A stretch of DNA of 64,000 bases from JAFAFN01 sp963707555 (GTDB lineage: Bacteria > Actinomycetota > Acidimicrobiia > Acidimicrobiales > Microtrichaceae), in contig CAVPQM010000002.1 in NCBI GenBank assembly GCA_963707555.1, positions 248,001 to 312,000 of the forward strand. The letters run 5' to 3'. The notes below the pieces were generated by a model. The model ran no database searches. It was not told the origin of the DNA and saw only the letters and a program-made list of their open reading frames with translations. This document shows positions 25,587 to 34,948 of the stretch, piece by piece. How positions within the stretch are numbered: the stretch's first letter is position 1; each line of letters begins with the position of its first letter. The position numbers and the translations under genes are program-made.

Positions 25587-27727
25587 GCCACCACCTCTGC
25601 ATCCGACGGTGTCTCGTCGATCGGGCCCGTCACGGTGGGCGCCGTGCCGTCATCGGGTGGACGGCTGGCCGGGGGTTCGGTGCTCGGCGGGTCGGCGTCA
25701 GGATCACCCGTGGACCGGTCGAAGGCCAGCACCTCGATGCCGCGCGCCCGTGCGATGCGCCGCAGCACCTCGTCACGAGCACGCCAGATCACACCGCCGA
25801 GTCCGTCGGGCAACGTGAGCAGCACGACCAGGACGCCCAGCCCGGTCGCCAGATAGGACCAGGGCGCCGGCAGCAGCCATTGGGCGCCACGCTGGAACAC
25901 CGCACCGCTCACCGCTCCGAGCAGGCTGCCCAGACCACCGATGACCGTCGCGACGAACACCGTCAGGCTCTCGTCCGCCCCGTAGGTCACGGGGCGGAAC
26001 GACGCCTGGTGGATGACCAGCACGACACCCGCGACCGCGGCGACGAAGCCGGATACGGCGAACGCAGTGAGCTTCGCGAGCGTCGGGTTCACCCCGTAGG
26101 CGACGACACCTGCTTCGTTGTCGCGCAGGGCGATCAGCACACGGCCGACCCTCGATCGGCGCACGCCGCGCAGGGTGACGAGGCTCAGGACCAGCATCGC
26201 CAGCGCGAAGAAGTACAGGCGCAGCGGCGTGTCCACGTCGATGCGACCGAGCAGCCGGGGCCGCGGGAAGGAACCCTCGGGGATCCAGTCGACCGCCCGG
26301 TTCGAGAACACCCACTCCGACGCGGCGAGCGACAGCGCGAGCGTGGTCACGGCCAGGTAGAGGCCGCGCAGCCGCAGCGCGGGAAGACCGACCAGGATCG
26401 CGACCGCGGCGCCGATCACCCCGGCGATGACCATCGAGACCACCGGGTCCCACCCACGTTCGACGGTGCACCACGCCCCGAGCGCCGCGCCGACGCCGAC
26501 GAACGCCATCTGGCCGAGCGACACCTGACCCGCCCAGCCGGTGAGCACCACGACCGATGTCCCGATCATCGCGAACACGACGACGATGCCCGCCTTGAGC
26601 TGACCGTTGGTGCCCATGAGGAACGGGCCACCGATCAGCAGGACCGCCGCCACGGCGGCGACGGCGAGGTAGCCGAGACGCACCTCGGGCAGGCGCCGCA
26701 ACACGGCGGGCACGGGGCGCACCTCGCCCGCCGCGTCCAGACCCGCCCGAGCGTCGGAGTCGGCTCGGGTGTCGCCGCGCCGCTGGATCAACAGGCTCAC
26801 GATGATGAGCACCGCGAGGATCGGCGAGACCAGGTAGGCGTCGCCGGTGTTCCATCGGATGCCCGTCTCGAGCAGGCCCAGCGCGACCGCCGTGACCGAG
26901 ATGACCACGAAGTGGGTCATGCGGCCGATCACCAGCGCGGTCATGGCGCGCAGCACGAGCGAGAGCCCGAACCCCAGGCCGAAGGGCAGGCTCGACACGC
27001 CCGCGGTCAGGATCACCGATGCGAACGCCAGCACGGCTGCCAGGGTCCAGACCTGCGCTTCGAGCCGGCGAACCGGGATGCCGAGCAATGCCGCACGGTC
27101 GGACCGGTCGGCCGCGGCGCGCACCGCGGTTCCGGTGTCGGTCAGGCGCAGCAGCACCGCGACCGCGACGATGAGCAGCGGCGCGACGATCAGGGCGATC
27201 AGGTCGTTGGCATCGAACGCGACCTGACCCACCGAGAAGTCGAACTCGAACGGTGCGGGCATGGTGCGGATGGCAGGCCCCTCACCCCATGCCCGTGGCA
27301 GCAGCAACGCGCCGAAGGCGAGCAGCTGAGCGAGGCCGAGCGTCGCGACGGTGAGCTGCAGACGTGGGGATCGGAAGAACCGGCGCACGACGAGCACGTC
27401 GGCGAGCAGGCCGACCGCCGCTGCCGCGGCGAGTCCTGCGGCGACGCCGACGATCCACGGCAGACCGACGATGGTGATCAGCAGCACCGTCAACGTCGCC
27501 GGGAAGGTGCCCAGGTCACCCTGCGCGAAGTTCACGATTCGGTTCGAGCGCCACACCAGCGCCAGGCCGACCGCCCCCAGGGCGCCGAGCATGCCGAGGA
27601 TGAGCCCGGAGAACATCGCGCCGATCGGCATGGGGAACACGACCAGCTGCACCGCGACGATCGCTGCCGGCGCGAGGTACAGACCAGCCGTCGACCACGC
27701 TCGCCCGCGCGGGCTCCACTGTGGCAT
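25583..27727 (-). CDS. Fused branched-chain-type ABC permease (LivH-LivM)
   Basis: A 714-residue membrane protein. Residues about 20-325 match LivH (GLILGMLGALGAVGLALVWRSNRIVNFAQGDLG, ending before a charged linker RRGDTRADSDARAGLDAAG). Residues about 345-675 match LivM (GTSVVVLTGWAGQVSLGQMAFVGVGAALGAW, LPALRLRGLYLAVTTLAL, and the EAA-like RDNEAGVVAYGVN loop). A Pro/Asp/Thr-rich cytoplasmic tail of about 60 residues follows. With the next two genes it forms a whole Liv-type importer in three polypeptides. The ATG has GGGGGGTG upstream. Substrate is unknown: amino acids, amides or carboxylates are all possible. Confidence 0.88.
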   Translation of the reverse strand: MPQWSPRGRAWSTAGLYLAPAAIVAVQLVVFPMPIGAMFSGLILGMLGALGAVGLALVWRSNRIVNFAQGDLGTFPATLTVLLITIVGLPWIVGVAAGLAAAAAVGLLADVLVVRRFFRSPRLQLTVATLGLAQLLAFGALLLPRAWGEGPAIRTMPAPFEFDFSVGQVAFDANDLIALIVAPLLIVAVAVLLRLTDTGTAVRAAADRSDRAALLGIPVRRLEAQVWTLAAVLAFASVILTAGVSSLPFGLGFGLSLVLRAMTALVIGRMTHFVVISVTAVALGLLETGIRWNTGDAYLVSPILAVLIIVSLLIQRRGDTRADSDARAGLDAAGEVRPVPAVLRRLPEVRLGYLAVAAVAAVLLIGGPFLMGTNGQLKAGIVVVFAMIGTSVVVLTGWAGQVSLGQMAFVGVGAALGAWCTVERGWDPVVSMVIAGVIGAAVAILVGLPALRLRGLYLAVTTLALSLAASEWVFSNRAVDWIPEGSFPRPRLLGRIDVDTPLRLYFFALAMLVLSLVTLRGVRRSRVGRVLIALRDNEAGVVAYGVNPTLAKLTAFAVSGFVAAVAGVVLVIHQASFRPVTYGADESLTVFVATVIGGLGSLLGAVSGAVFQRGAQWLLPAPWSYLATGLGVLVVLLTLPDGLGGVIWRARDEVLRRIARARGIEVLAFDRSTGDPDADPPSTEPPASRPPDDGTAPTVTGPIDETPSDAEVVA

Positions 27728-27790
27728 TCACACCCCCCGGTGTCGCGATGACCACCCTGCTGCGCCGTGACGGCGAGCGATGCGAAGTGT

Positions 27791-28582
27791 CTACACCGTC
27801 TCGTGCGCCTCGCGGGCGAACGCTGCGGATCCCGTCACGTCGATCGCGCCGGGCGCCGTGAGCCGGACGTGGATGCGGGCGCTGCCGCCGGCATCTCGGG
27901 CCGCACGGAGCTGCGTGGCGATCGGCTCGAACACGTCACCGCCGGTGGTCGGCGACCAGATCGGTTCGAGCTCGTCGATCGTCGCGACCACACGGTCCAC
28001 GTCCTCGTACGCCAGCGCCGAGACCGCCGCCCTGGTCGCGGCCCACATCGTGAGCGCTCCCCCGAGCGTGGGACAGGTGACGGGGTGACGTTCGAGTCCG
28101 CGTTCGATGTCGATGCCCCGGCGCAGCGTGAGCCAGCATCGGCCGTCCTCGTCGAGCTCGAGCAGACGCCTCACAGCGACGGTCCGCCCTCGCAGATCGG
28201 CTCCGGGCTCGAACGACGGACCGGCCAACGACGAAGGAGCGCTGGCGGTCACCCACGCGGCGGCGCGTCGCGCCGCCTCGCCGCCCGACGCGACGTAGGC
28301 GCCGAGCAGGACCGCCACCGCAGTGTCGGCCGCGTCGCGTCCCGCGATGACGACCGTCGTCTCGGGTGCAGAGTCGGTGATGTCCCAGCGACCGTCCTCC
28401 CCGACCAGGTCGGGCTCGGCTGGGTCGGGCTCGGCTGGGTCGCTCTCGGCGCGGTCGGGCCCGGTCGACGATCTCTGGCGGGATCGACGGCGCTGCGCTC
28501 GCTCCTCGAGGAACATCGACGCGACGACGCAGCCGGTCAGCGCCAGCAACAGCAGCGCGCAGGTGGCCAGCGCCGAGATCAT
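27791..28582 (-). CDS. Membrane-anchored or lipoprotein of unknown function
   Basis: A 263-residue protein with a very short N-terminus, a hydrophobic stretch and an LTGC lipobox-like end (ALATCALLLLALTGCVV), then a basic patch (RAQRRRSRQR) and an acidic DPAEPDPAEPD repeat made by a 15-base tandem repeat near 28415-28445. The C-terminal two thirds are soluble and Ala-rich with Trp residues, and I do not recognise the fold. Basic residues right after the hydrophobic stretch favour a single membrane anchor with a cytoplasmic body over a lipoprotein. It lies 63 bases upstream of the Liv operon on the same strand. Confidence 0.6.
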   Translation of the reverse strand: MISALATCALLLLALTGCVVASMFLEERAQRRRSRQRSSTGPDRAESDPAEPDPAEPDLVGEDGRWDITDSAPETTVVIAGRDAADTAVAVLLGAYVASGGEAARRAAAWVTASAPSSLAGPSFEPGADLRGRTVAVRRLLELDEDGRCWLTLRRGIDIERGLERHPVTCPTLGGALTMWAATRAAVSALAYEDVDRVVATIDELEPIWSPTTGGDVFEPIATQLRAARDAGGSARIHVRLTAPGAIDVTGSAAFAREAHETV

Positions 28583-28690
28583 CCTCGTCCCCGCGGGTGC
28601 ACGGACGGTGCGGTGTCGATGGGCTCCACTCCTCCTCGGTCGGCACGAAGCCGACCGTTCGTGAGGAACCCGGGGCGGTCGAACGACCCG

Positions 28691-30352
28691 TCAGTCCGCG
28701 GTCAACGGCGACAAGGTGCCGTCGAGGTACTGCGCCTTGCAGGCGGAGCGCTGCAGCTTGCCCGACGAGGTCTTCGGGACGGTGCCCGGCTCGACCAGCA
28801 CCACGACCTTGGGCGGGACCCCGACGGAGTCGGCGACCTGCCGGGTGACCTCGCGTTCGAGCTGATCGAGATCGTTCGCCCGTGCCTCGGCGACCACGAC
28901 GATGTTCTGCGCGCCCTGACGGCCGTCGACGCCGAAGGCGATCACGTTGCCGGGCCGTACGCCGTTGACCTCACCCGCGACCTTCTCGATGTCCTGCGGG
29001 TAGATGTTGCGGCCGCCGATGATGATGACGTCCTTGATGCGGCCGCAGACGACCAGCTGGCCGTCGACGATGTAGGCGAGGTCGCCGGTGTAGAGCCAGC
29101 CGTCGCGGATCAGCTCGGCGGTCGCCTCCTCGTTGCGGAAGTACCCCGTCGTGAGCGAGTTGCCGCCGATGCGCAGCTCGCCGACCTGACGGTCACCGCA
29201 GGGCTCACCCGTGACGGTGTCGATGATCGAGATCTCGAGTCCGGGAACCGGCGCGCCGAGCTGCACCAGTTCGGTGCTGCCCTCGCTGCCCGGCTCGACG
29301 ATGATCGCCTTGCGGTCGTGCTCGAGCGCCGCCTTGTCGACCCAATCGGTCAGCAGGCCGGCGCCGGGCTTCGGGAAGCAGCCGGCGATGCAGACCTCGG
29401 CCATGCCGAACGCCGGGAAGGCACCCTCGGGCGACAGCCCGAACCGCTCCCCCGCCTCGAAGAAGCCGCGGAAGGTCTCGGGGTCGACGGGCTCCGCACC
29501 GTTGAGCCAGACACGCATGCGGGACAGGTCGAGTTCGGCGTCGGTGCGGCGCAACGCCCGCGCTGCGAGCGCGTACGAGAAGTTCGGGCCGGCAGTCCCG
29601 GTGCCGCCGTAGCGGGAGATCCACTCGAGCCAGCGGATCGGCTTCGCGAGGAAGTCCTGGGGTGCACCCTGCACCAGGGTGCACCCACGGGTCATGGGGA
29701 TCGTCAGAAACCCGATCAGACCCATGTCGTGGTAGAGCGGCAGCCACGACACCATGACCTCGTCGTGGGAGATCTCCGCGGCCTCCCACGCACCGTCGAG
29801 GTTGTTGCAGATGGCGCGGTGGGTCAGCATCACACCCTTCGGGTTCGAGGTGGAACCCGAGGTGAACTGCAGGATCGCCAGCGCATCCGGGTCGCTCGGC
29901 GGACGCTCGTAGTCGGCATCGGTCAGCGCTGGCTCGACGAGCTCGTCGAGTGTGAGGAACGGCGGGTCGCCCGGCTCGGGCTCGAGGAACGCCGCCAGAT
30001 CGGAGTCGATCAGCACGATCCTGGTGTCGGAGTCGAGGATCCGGGCCCGGGTCTGGGAGATGAACTCGTCGAGTGCACCCATGCGCATGGGCAGCGGCAT
30101 GGTGACCAGCGCCGCGCCGGCCAGCCACGTGGCCTGGATGGCGGTGATCAGCCTGCGAGTGGTCGGGCCCAGCAGCGCGACGTGGTCACCGGGACGGACG
30201 CCGTTGGCCTGGAGCACCGCTGCGGCCAACCGAGCCTCTGCGTGCAGCTGGGGCCAGGAGATCGTCGTGTGGTCGTCGCCGCTGACGAACGTGATGTCGC
30301 CGTGCGGGTCTGCTGCGACGGCTTCGATTCGGTCGATCAGTGAAAGCACCAT
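28691..30352 (-). CDS. Fatty acyl-AMP ligase / acyl-CoA synthetase (FadD32-like)
   Basis: A 553-residue adenylate-forming enzyme. Core motifs: A3 loop FTSGSTSNPKGV, A4 WLPLYHDMGLIG, GNSLTTGY, A7 YTGDL, A8 hinge GRIKDVIIIGGRNIYPQDIE and the catalytic Lys in PKTSSGKLQR. The YHDMGLIG wording and overall length are closest to the fatty-acyl-AMP ligase/FadD32 group, but I cannot see whether the FAAL-specific insertion that blocks CoA use is present. The ATG at 30352 with GGAGAG seven bases upstream is preferred over the upstream TTG at 30367. It would activate a long-chain or modified fatty acid for lipid or polyketide assembly. No PKS is nearby. Confidence 0.82.
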   Translation of the reverse strand: MVLSLIDRIEAVAADPHGDITFVSGDDHTTISWPQLHAEARLAAAVLQANGVRPGDHVALLGPTTRRLITAIQATWLAGAALVTMPLPMRMGALDEFISQTRARILDSDTRIVLIDSDLAAFLEPEPGDPPFLTLDELVEPALTDADYERPPSDPDALAILQFTSGSTSNPKGVMLTHRAICNNLDGAWEAAEISHDEVMVSWLPLYHDMGLIGFLTIPMTRGCTLVQGAPQDFLAKPIRWLEWISRYGGTGTAGPNFSYALAARALRRTDAELDLSRMRVWLNGAEPVDPETFRGFFEAGERFGLSPEGAFPAFGMAEVCIAGCFPKPGAGLLTDWVDKAALEHDRKAIIVEPGSEGSTELVQLGAPVPGLEISIIDTVTGEPCGDRQVGELRIGGNSLTTGYFRNEEATAELIRDGWLYTGDLAYIVDGQLVVCGRIKDVIIIGGRNIYPQDIEKVAGEVNGVRPGNVIAFGVDGRQGAQNIVVVAEARANDLDQLEREVTRQVADSVGVPPKVVVLVEPGTVPKTSSGKLQRSACKAQYLDGTLSPLTAD

Positions 30353-30414
30353 GTTCTGACTCTCCAAGCACCCCTTCGGTTACATCCCTGTCATTTGCTC
30401 GCACGGCTGAGCGC

Positions 30415-32985
30415 TCACACGACGATGTTCACCAACCTCGGGGGACGAGCGATGACCTTACGCGGCTCGCCGTCACCGAGATGAGCGCGGACCTTCTCGG
30501 AGCCGAGCGCCGCAGCGACACAGGTCGCCTCGTCCGCGTCGGCCGCGACATCGATGCGGTCGCGCACCTTTCCGTTCACCTGGACCACGAGCGTGACGGA
30601 CTCCTCGACGAGCATCGCCTCGTCCGCGACCGGCCAGGCCGTCTCGTGGACGTGTGCGACGGCGCCGTCGGCTGCCGAGCCCGGGGCGACGGTCCCGTCC
30701 GCGACGCGCCGCTGCGCCCACAGCTCGGCGGTCATGTGCGGGCACGCCGGTGCGAGGACCTGCAGCAGCGAGTCGGTCGCCGCGGCCAGCGTCGGCCCGT
30801 GCGCGCCCTCGTCGGACTGCACGTAGCGGTAGAGCTCGTTGACGAAGCCCATGTACTTGGCGACCGCCACGTTGTACGACCAGCGCTCGAAGTCGCCGGT
30901 GACGTCCGCGATCAGGCGGTGCGTGGCGCGCACGACGGCCTGGTCGGCCGTCGTCGGATCACCCTCTCGCAGCCCGACGGTCAGGTCGGAGTCGGGCACG
31001 GCGAGACGCCACACACGCGCCAGGAAGCGTGAGCAGCCGTCGAGGCCGAAGTCCTCCCAGTCGACGTCCTCCTCGGGCGGCTTCACCGCCAGGTGGCTGA
31101 GCCGCAGCGCGTCGGCGCCGAGGGTGTCGATGATCTCCTCGGGCGCGACGAGGTTGCCCTTCGACTTCGACATCTTCGAGCCGTCGAGCCGGATCATGCC
31201 CTGGGTGAACAGACGGCGGAACGGCTCACGCAGCTCGGGCGGCGCGACGCCCAGATCGGCGAGCGCCTTGGTGAAGAAGCGTGCGTACATGAGGTGCAGC
31301 ACGGCGTGCTCGGCGCCGCCGATGTACTGGTCGACGGGCATCCACCGTGCGACCTCGTCGGCCCGGAACGGGGCCTCGTCGGACCACGGGTCGGTGAAGC
31401 GCAGGTAGTACCAGGAGCTGTCGACGAAGGTGTCCATCGTGTCGGTCTCGCGGCGGGCGGGGCCGCCGCACGCGGGGCACGTGGTGTGCAGGAAGCCCTC
31501 GTGGGACAGCAGGGGCGACTGGCCGGTCGGGGTGAACTCGACGTCGTCGGGGGCGAGCACCGGCAGCTGGTCGTCGGGCACGGGGACGACGCCACAGCCG
31601 TCGCCCTCGCCGTCGCCGCAGTAGACGACCGGGATCGGACATCCCCAGAAGCGCTGACGGGACAGCAGCCAGTCGCGCAGCCGGTAGTTGACGGTCCGCC
31701 CGCCCAGGCCCTCGGCCTCGAGCCAGTCCATGGCCGCTGCCTTGGCGTCGTCCTTCCACAGCCCGTCGAGATCCGGGCCCGGACCGCCCGAGGAGTTCAC
31801 GTGCGGGCCGTCGCCGGGGAACGCCTCGCCGTCCCAGTCGTCGGGTCGCTGCACGGTCTCGATGATCGGCAGTCCGAAGATGGTGGCGAAGTCCCAGTCG
31901 CGCTGGTCCTCACCCGGCACTGCCATGACCGCGCCGGTGCCGTAGGTGCCGAGCACGTAGTCGGCCAGGTAGATCGGCACGGCGCGGCCGGTGAAGGGGT
32001 TGCGGGCGTACGCCCCGGTCGGGGTGCCGCGCTCGCCGAGGGCGCGTTCGGTCGAGAGCCGGTCGATCTCGGAGGTGGAGCGGGCGATCTCGACGAAGCG
32101 TTCGACGTCGGATCGGTGCTCGTCGGTGACGATCCTGGTGACGAGCGGATGCTCTGGGGCCAGCACGCAGAACGTCATGCCGTAGCTCGTGTCGGGACGG
32201 GTGGTGAAGACCTCGAACGAGAGCGCCTCGCCGTCGACGACCACCGGCTCGCCGTCCGCGGTGACGACCTGCATCGGGAACTGCGCGCCCTCGGATCGAC
32301 CGATCCAGTTCCGCTGCTGGGTCACGACGCGCTCGGGCCAGTCGACGATGTCCAGGTCGTCGAGCAGCTGCTGCGCGTAGTCGGTGATGCGGAAGTACCA
32401 CTGCTCCAGGTCGCGCTTCTCGACCACCGCACCGGAACGCTCCGCGGTGCCGTCGGGCAGGACCTGTTCGTTGGCGAGCACGGTCTGGTCGACCGGGTCC
32501 CAGTTCACCGGCGCCGCCTTGCGATACGCCAGGCCAGCCTCGAGGAAGCGCAGGAAGATCCACTGCGTCCAGCGGATGTAGTCCGGGTCGTGGCTCTGGA
32601 CCTCGCGCCGCCAGTCGTACACGCCGCCGATGCGGGTGATCGAGCTGCGCAGCATCTCGATGCGCTCGTCGGTGAACCCCCGGGGATGACGGCCCGTCTT
32701 GATCGCGGCGTTCTCGGCCGGCAACCCGAAGCTGTCGAAGCCCATCGGCGACAACACGGCGTCGCCCTGCATGGTGCGGTACCGGGTCAACAGGTCACCG
32801 AAGGTGTAGTTGCGCACGTGCCCCATGTGCGCGGCTCCCGACGGATACGGGTACATGCACAGCACGTAGTACCGGTCGCGGGGGTCGTCGTTGTCGACCT
32901 CGTAGGTCCCGTGGGCCCGCCAGTACTCCTGCCAACGAGGCTCGATGAGCTGGGGGTCGTACGGCGTCGGGGTCTCGTCGGGCAT
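30415..32985 (-). CDS. leuS: Leucyl-tRNA synthetase
   Basis: An 856-residue class I synthetase. The HIGH motif appears as HMGH in YPSGAAHMGHVRNY near residue 52, KMSKS as KMSKSKGN, and the editing domain (CP1) has FTTRPDTSYGMTFCVLAPEHP with the T-rich and Asp-bearing segments. The tRNA-binding C-terminal domain ends in PRKVIARPPRLVNIVV. The ATG at 32985 (MPDETPTPYDPQLIEPRWQ) is chosen; the frame runs further upstream but across the tRNA gene region and without similarity. Confidence 0.96.
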   Translation of the reverse strand: MPDETPTPYDPQLIEPRWQEYWRAHGTYEVDNDDPRDRYYVLCMYPYPSGAAHMGHVRNYTFGDLLTRYRTMQGDAVLSPMGFDSFGLPAENAAIKTGRHPRGFTDERIEMLRSSITRIGGVYDWRREVQSHDPDYIRWTQWIFLRFLEAGLAYRKAAPVNWDPVDQTVLANEQVLPDGTAERSGAVVEKRDLEQWYFRITDYAQQLLDDLDIVDWPERVVTQQRNWIGRSEGAQFPMQVVTADGEPVVVDGEALSFEVFTTRPDTSYGMTFCVLAPEHPLVTRIVTDEHRSDVERFVEIARSTSEIDRLSTERALGERGTPTGAYARNPFTGRAVPIYLADYVLGTYGTGAVMAVPGEDQRDWDFATIFGLPIIETVQRPDDWDGEAFPGDGPHVNSSGGPGPDLDGLWKDDAKAAAMDWLEAEGLGGRTVNYRLRDWLLSRQRFWGCPIPVVYCGDGEGDGCGVVPVPDDQLPVLAPDDVEFTPTGQSPLLSHEGFLHTTCPACGGPARRETDTMDTFVDSSWYYLRFTDPWSDEAPFRADEVARWMPVDQYIGGAEHAVLHLMYARFFTKALADLGVAPPELREPFRRLFTQGMIRLDGSKMSKSKGNLVAPEEIIDTLGADALRLSHLAVKPPEEDVDWEDFGLDGCSRFLARVWRLAVPDSDLTVGLREGDPTTADQAVVRATHRLIADVTGDFERWSYNVAVAKYMGFVNELYRYVQSDEGAHGPTLAAATDSLLQVLAPACPHMTAELWAQRRVADGTVAPGSAADGAVAHVHETAWPVADEAMLVEESVTLVVQVNGKVRDRIDVAADADEATCVAAALGSEKVRAHLGDGEPRKVIARPPRLVNIVV

Positions 32986-33046
32986 CGGAGAATCGTACCG
33001 ACACCAACCCGTTCGCCCCGAACCGGTTGGCGCCCCTCGGCTCGGT

Positions 33047-33075
33047 TTCCACTCCCCCGCGCGCGCCGCTATGGT
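33047..33075 (+). promoter_or_regulatory. Probable promoter of tRNA-Ala
   Basis: TTCCAC (33047-33052), 17 bases, TATGGT (33070-33075), with the mature tRNA starting 12 bases later. The -35 match is modest; the -10 and position are good. Confidence 0.5.
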
Positions 33076-33087
33076 GTGCATCCCTGC

Positions 33088-33161
33088 GGGGCCGTAGCTC
33101 AGTTGGCTAGAGCGCTTCCATGGCATGGAAGAGGTCGTGAGTTCGATTCTCATCGGCTCCA
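33088..33161 (+). tRNA. tRNA-Ala (GGC anticodon)
   Basis: The cloverleaf folds fully: acceptor GGGGCCG/CGGCTCC, D arm GCTC-GAGC, anticodon arm CTTCC-ATGGCAT-GGAAG with anticodon GGC, variable loop AGGTC, T arm GTGAG-TTCGATT-CTCAT and discriminator A. The acceptor contains the G3:U70 pair that specifies alanine. The 3' CCA is not encoded (ACA follows). It is flanked by its own promoter and a strong terminator. Confidence 0.97.
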
Positions 33162-33169
33162 CAGCAGAA

Positions 33170-33193
33170 GAACCCCCGCCCCGGCGGGGGTTC
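33170..33193 (+). terminator. Rho-independent terminator after tRNA-Ala
   Basis: An 11-bp GC-rich stem, GAACCCCCGCC with GGCGGGGGTTC, around a two-base loop, followed by CTTCGTTTC. It starts nine bases after the tRNA. Confidence 0.88.
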
Positions 33194-33248
33194 CTTCGTT
33201 TCCGGGCCGGACCAGGACCTCACGAGGAGCGCCCGGGCGAGCGGCCGC

Positions 33249-33878
33249 CTACCGCTCGACGTCAGGCCGCAGCACGTCGAACGCGGTGGCGATCAGCGGC
33301 TTGAGCGCCGCGACGTGCGCCTGGTCGCCGAGGGCGTGGTCGTGCAGCGCGGCGCCGTGCATGATCACCAGCGACAGCATCGAGTAGTCGGCCAGCCCGT
33401 CCTGCCCCTCGAGCTCCGGATACGCGGCCAGGGTGATGGCCCGAGCCGCGGCCCGGAAGCCCGGGTCGAGCGCCCGGAAGGTCGCCCGCAGCTCGTCGTT
33501 GGTCCGCGCGGCGACGTACAGCTCGACCAACACCTTGGTGCGGTCGTCGCGCATCGCCTCCCACACCACGTCGACGACCGTGGCGGTGTCCGCCGGTTGC
33601 TCGATCGCCGCGATCGTCTCGAGGCCCTGCTCCCACATCCGGCGGCCCAGGTCGACCGCCATGGCCGACATCAGCTCCTCCTTCGTGGCGAAGTGGTTGA
33701 ACAGCGCCCCGTTGCTGAGCCCTGCGCGTCGGGTGATGGCGGTGACCGTCGTGCCCGCGTAGCCGTGCTCGAGCAGGCACTCGAACACCGCGTCGAGCAG
33801 CCGGCGTCGCGATGCCTCGGCGCGCGCCTTGCGGCTCGTGCCCGCTCCCCCGACCGCCGAGGGGTCCGTGCTCGTCAC
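33249..33878 (-). CDS. TetR-family transcriptional regulator
   Basis: A 209-residue repressor. The N-terminal helix-turn-helix reads ARAEASRRRLLDAVFECLLEHGYAGTT, then AITRRAGLSNGALFNHFATKEEL, a standard TetR DNA-binding domain; the helical ligand-binding part follows. It lies 28 bases downstream of a secreted lipase-like gene on the same strand, and a perfect 26-bp palindrome sits upstream of that lipase. The simplest model is that this TetR protein represses the lipase-tetR operon at the palindrome and is released by a lipid-like ligand. The ligand is inferred only from context. Confidence 0.88.
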   Translation of the reverse strand: MTSTDPSAVGGAGTSRKARAEASRRRLLDAVFECLLEHGYAGTTVTAITRRAGLSNGALFNHFATKEELMSAMAVDLGRRMWEQGLETIAAIEQPADTATVVDVVWEAMRDDRTKVLVELYVAARTNDELRATFRALDPGFRAAARAITLAAYPELEGQDGLADYSMLSLVIMHGAALHDHALGDQAHVAALKPLIATAFDVLRPDVER

Positions 33879-33906
33879 GCCCCCAGTCTGCGCAGGTCGC
33901 GACCGC

Positions 33907-34845
33907 TCAGTTGACGATCGGCACGAGCCGGCACGACGACGAGGCGTGTGCCGGGTCGAGCGCGTTGAGCACCAGTCGCAGCGCGTTGGGGCTGTAGGCC
34001 AGACCGATGTGACCGCTGAAGTCGACCGGGCAGATGTCCTGCAGACGGAGGTTGGTCACCGTCGGCCCCGACGGCAGGAACGACGACTGCCACGGCGTCA
34101 CGATCTCGTCGAACTGGGTCGAGATCACCGTGTAGCGGACACCGGGCTGCACGAGCCCGCCGTCGCGGAGCTGGCGGAGGAACGCCGAGCCCTGCACCTG
34201 CTGCTCGCACGATGCGCACACCAGTCCGGCGATGTCGTCGAGGCCGAGCATCGCCGCGACCGTCGCCAACCCGAACAGCGTGGTGCCGTCGTTCGACGGC
34301 GCCAGCCCGACGAGCGCGCCGACCTTGTCGGCGCCGCCCTGCTGCAGGTACAGGTGGGGCATCATGGCGCCCTGGGAGTGCCCCACCAGGTCGACCTCGG
34401 ACGCGCCGGTCTCGACCAGCACACGGTCCACGAAGGTGGCCAGCTGCGCGGCGCTGTCCTGCACCGGACCGAGGCCGTAGGCGAACCCGAGTGCTGGCGG
34501 ACCGCCGTAGTTGAAGGTGAACACGCAGTACCCGTTGTTCTTCAACAGCGGCGACAACGTGAACCAGGTGTTGTGCTGGTTCATGAACGTGCCGTGCACC
34601 AGCACGACCGGGCGCGGGTGCGCGGCGCTCGGCCGGCAGCTCCACTGGTTCGCACCCGCGGGTGCCACCTCGGGCGCCGCGCTGCGGGTGAGGCCTGCGG
34701 TCATCGAGTAGACGACCGGCAACCCCGACGCCGAGGGCGACGCGCAGCCCGCCGCGACCAGCGCCACGGCCAACGCCGCGACCGCCACCAGGCGGTGCGC
34801 CACGTGCGCTCCGCGTCGAACCACGGGCAGTTCCTGCTCGGTCAC
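33907..34845 (-). CDS. Secreted alpha/beta-hydrolase (triacylglycerol lipase-like)
   Basis: A 312-residue exported hydrolase. A GTG start at 34845 with GGGGGGA upstream gives a signal sequence (HRLVAVAALAVALVAAGC). The Cys after AAG could be a lipidation site but the lipobox is imperfect. The body shows VVLVHGTFMNQHNTW (oxyanion region), catalytic Ser in LVGHSQGAMM, Asp in TQFDEIVTP and His in SGHIGL, with several Cys that suggest disulfides. This matches the actinobacterial lipase/esterase family that includes CGL-type secreted lipases. It heads the operon with the TetR gene. Confidence 0.85.
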   Translation of the reverse strand: MTEQELPVVRRGAHVAHRLVAVAALAVALVAAGCASPSASGLPVVYSMTAGLTRSAAPEVAPAGANQWSCRPSAAHPRPVVLVHGTFMNQHNTWFTLSPLLKNNGYCVFTFNYGGPPALGFAYGLGPVQDSAAQLATFVDRVLVETGASEVDLVGHSQGAMMPHLYLQQGGADKVGALVGLAPSNDGTTLFGLATVAAMLGLDDIAGLVCASCEQQVQGSAFLRQLRDGGLVQPGVRYTVISTQFDEIVTPWQSSFLPSGPTVTNLRLQDICPVDFSGHIGLAYSPNALRLVLNALDPAHASSSCRLVPIVN

Positions 34846-34906
34846 GTCTCGATCCCCCCGGTCCTCGACGACCGGGCACGCCCTCACGAGCCCGGCCCCT
34901 GCATCA

Positions 34907-34932
34907 TTTCACAGAGTGATCACTCTGTGAAA
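34907..34932. promoter_or_regulatory. Perfect 26-bp palindrome upstream of the lipase-TetR operon
   Basis: Thirteen bases, TTTCACAGAGTGA, are followed immediately by their exact complement, centred on GATC. It lies 62 bases before the lipase GTG and 16 bases after the rsfS stop. Length, perfect symmetry and place fit a TetR-family operator. As a spacer-less palindrome it is not a normal terminator. Confidence 0.7.
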
Positions 34933-34948
34933 GCCGCCCCGGCCCGTG

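Noticed and set aside
28691..30352. Part of a polyketide or siderophore cluster
   Set aside because: The acyl ligase has no carrier protein, ketosynthase or NRPS gene near it; neighbours are leuS and an unrelated transporter.
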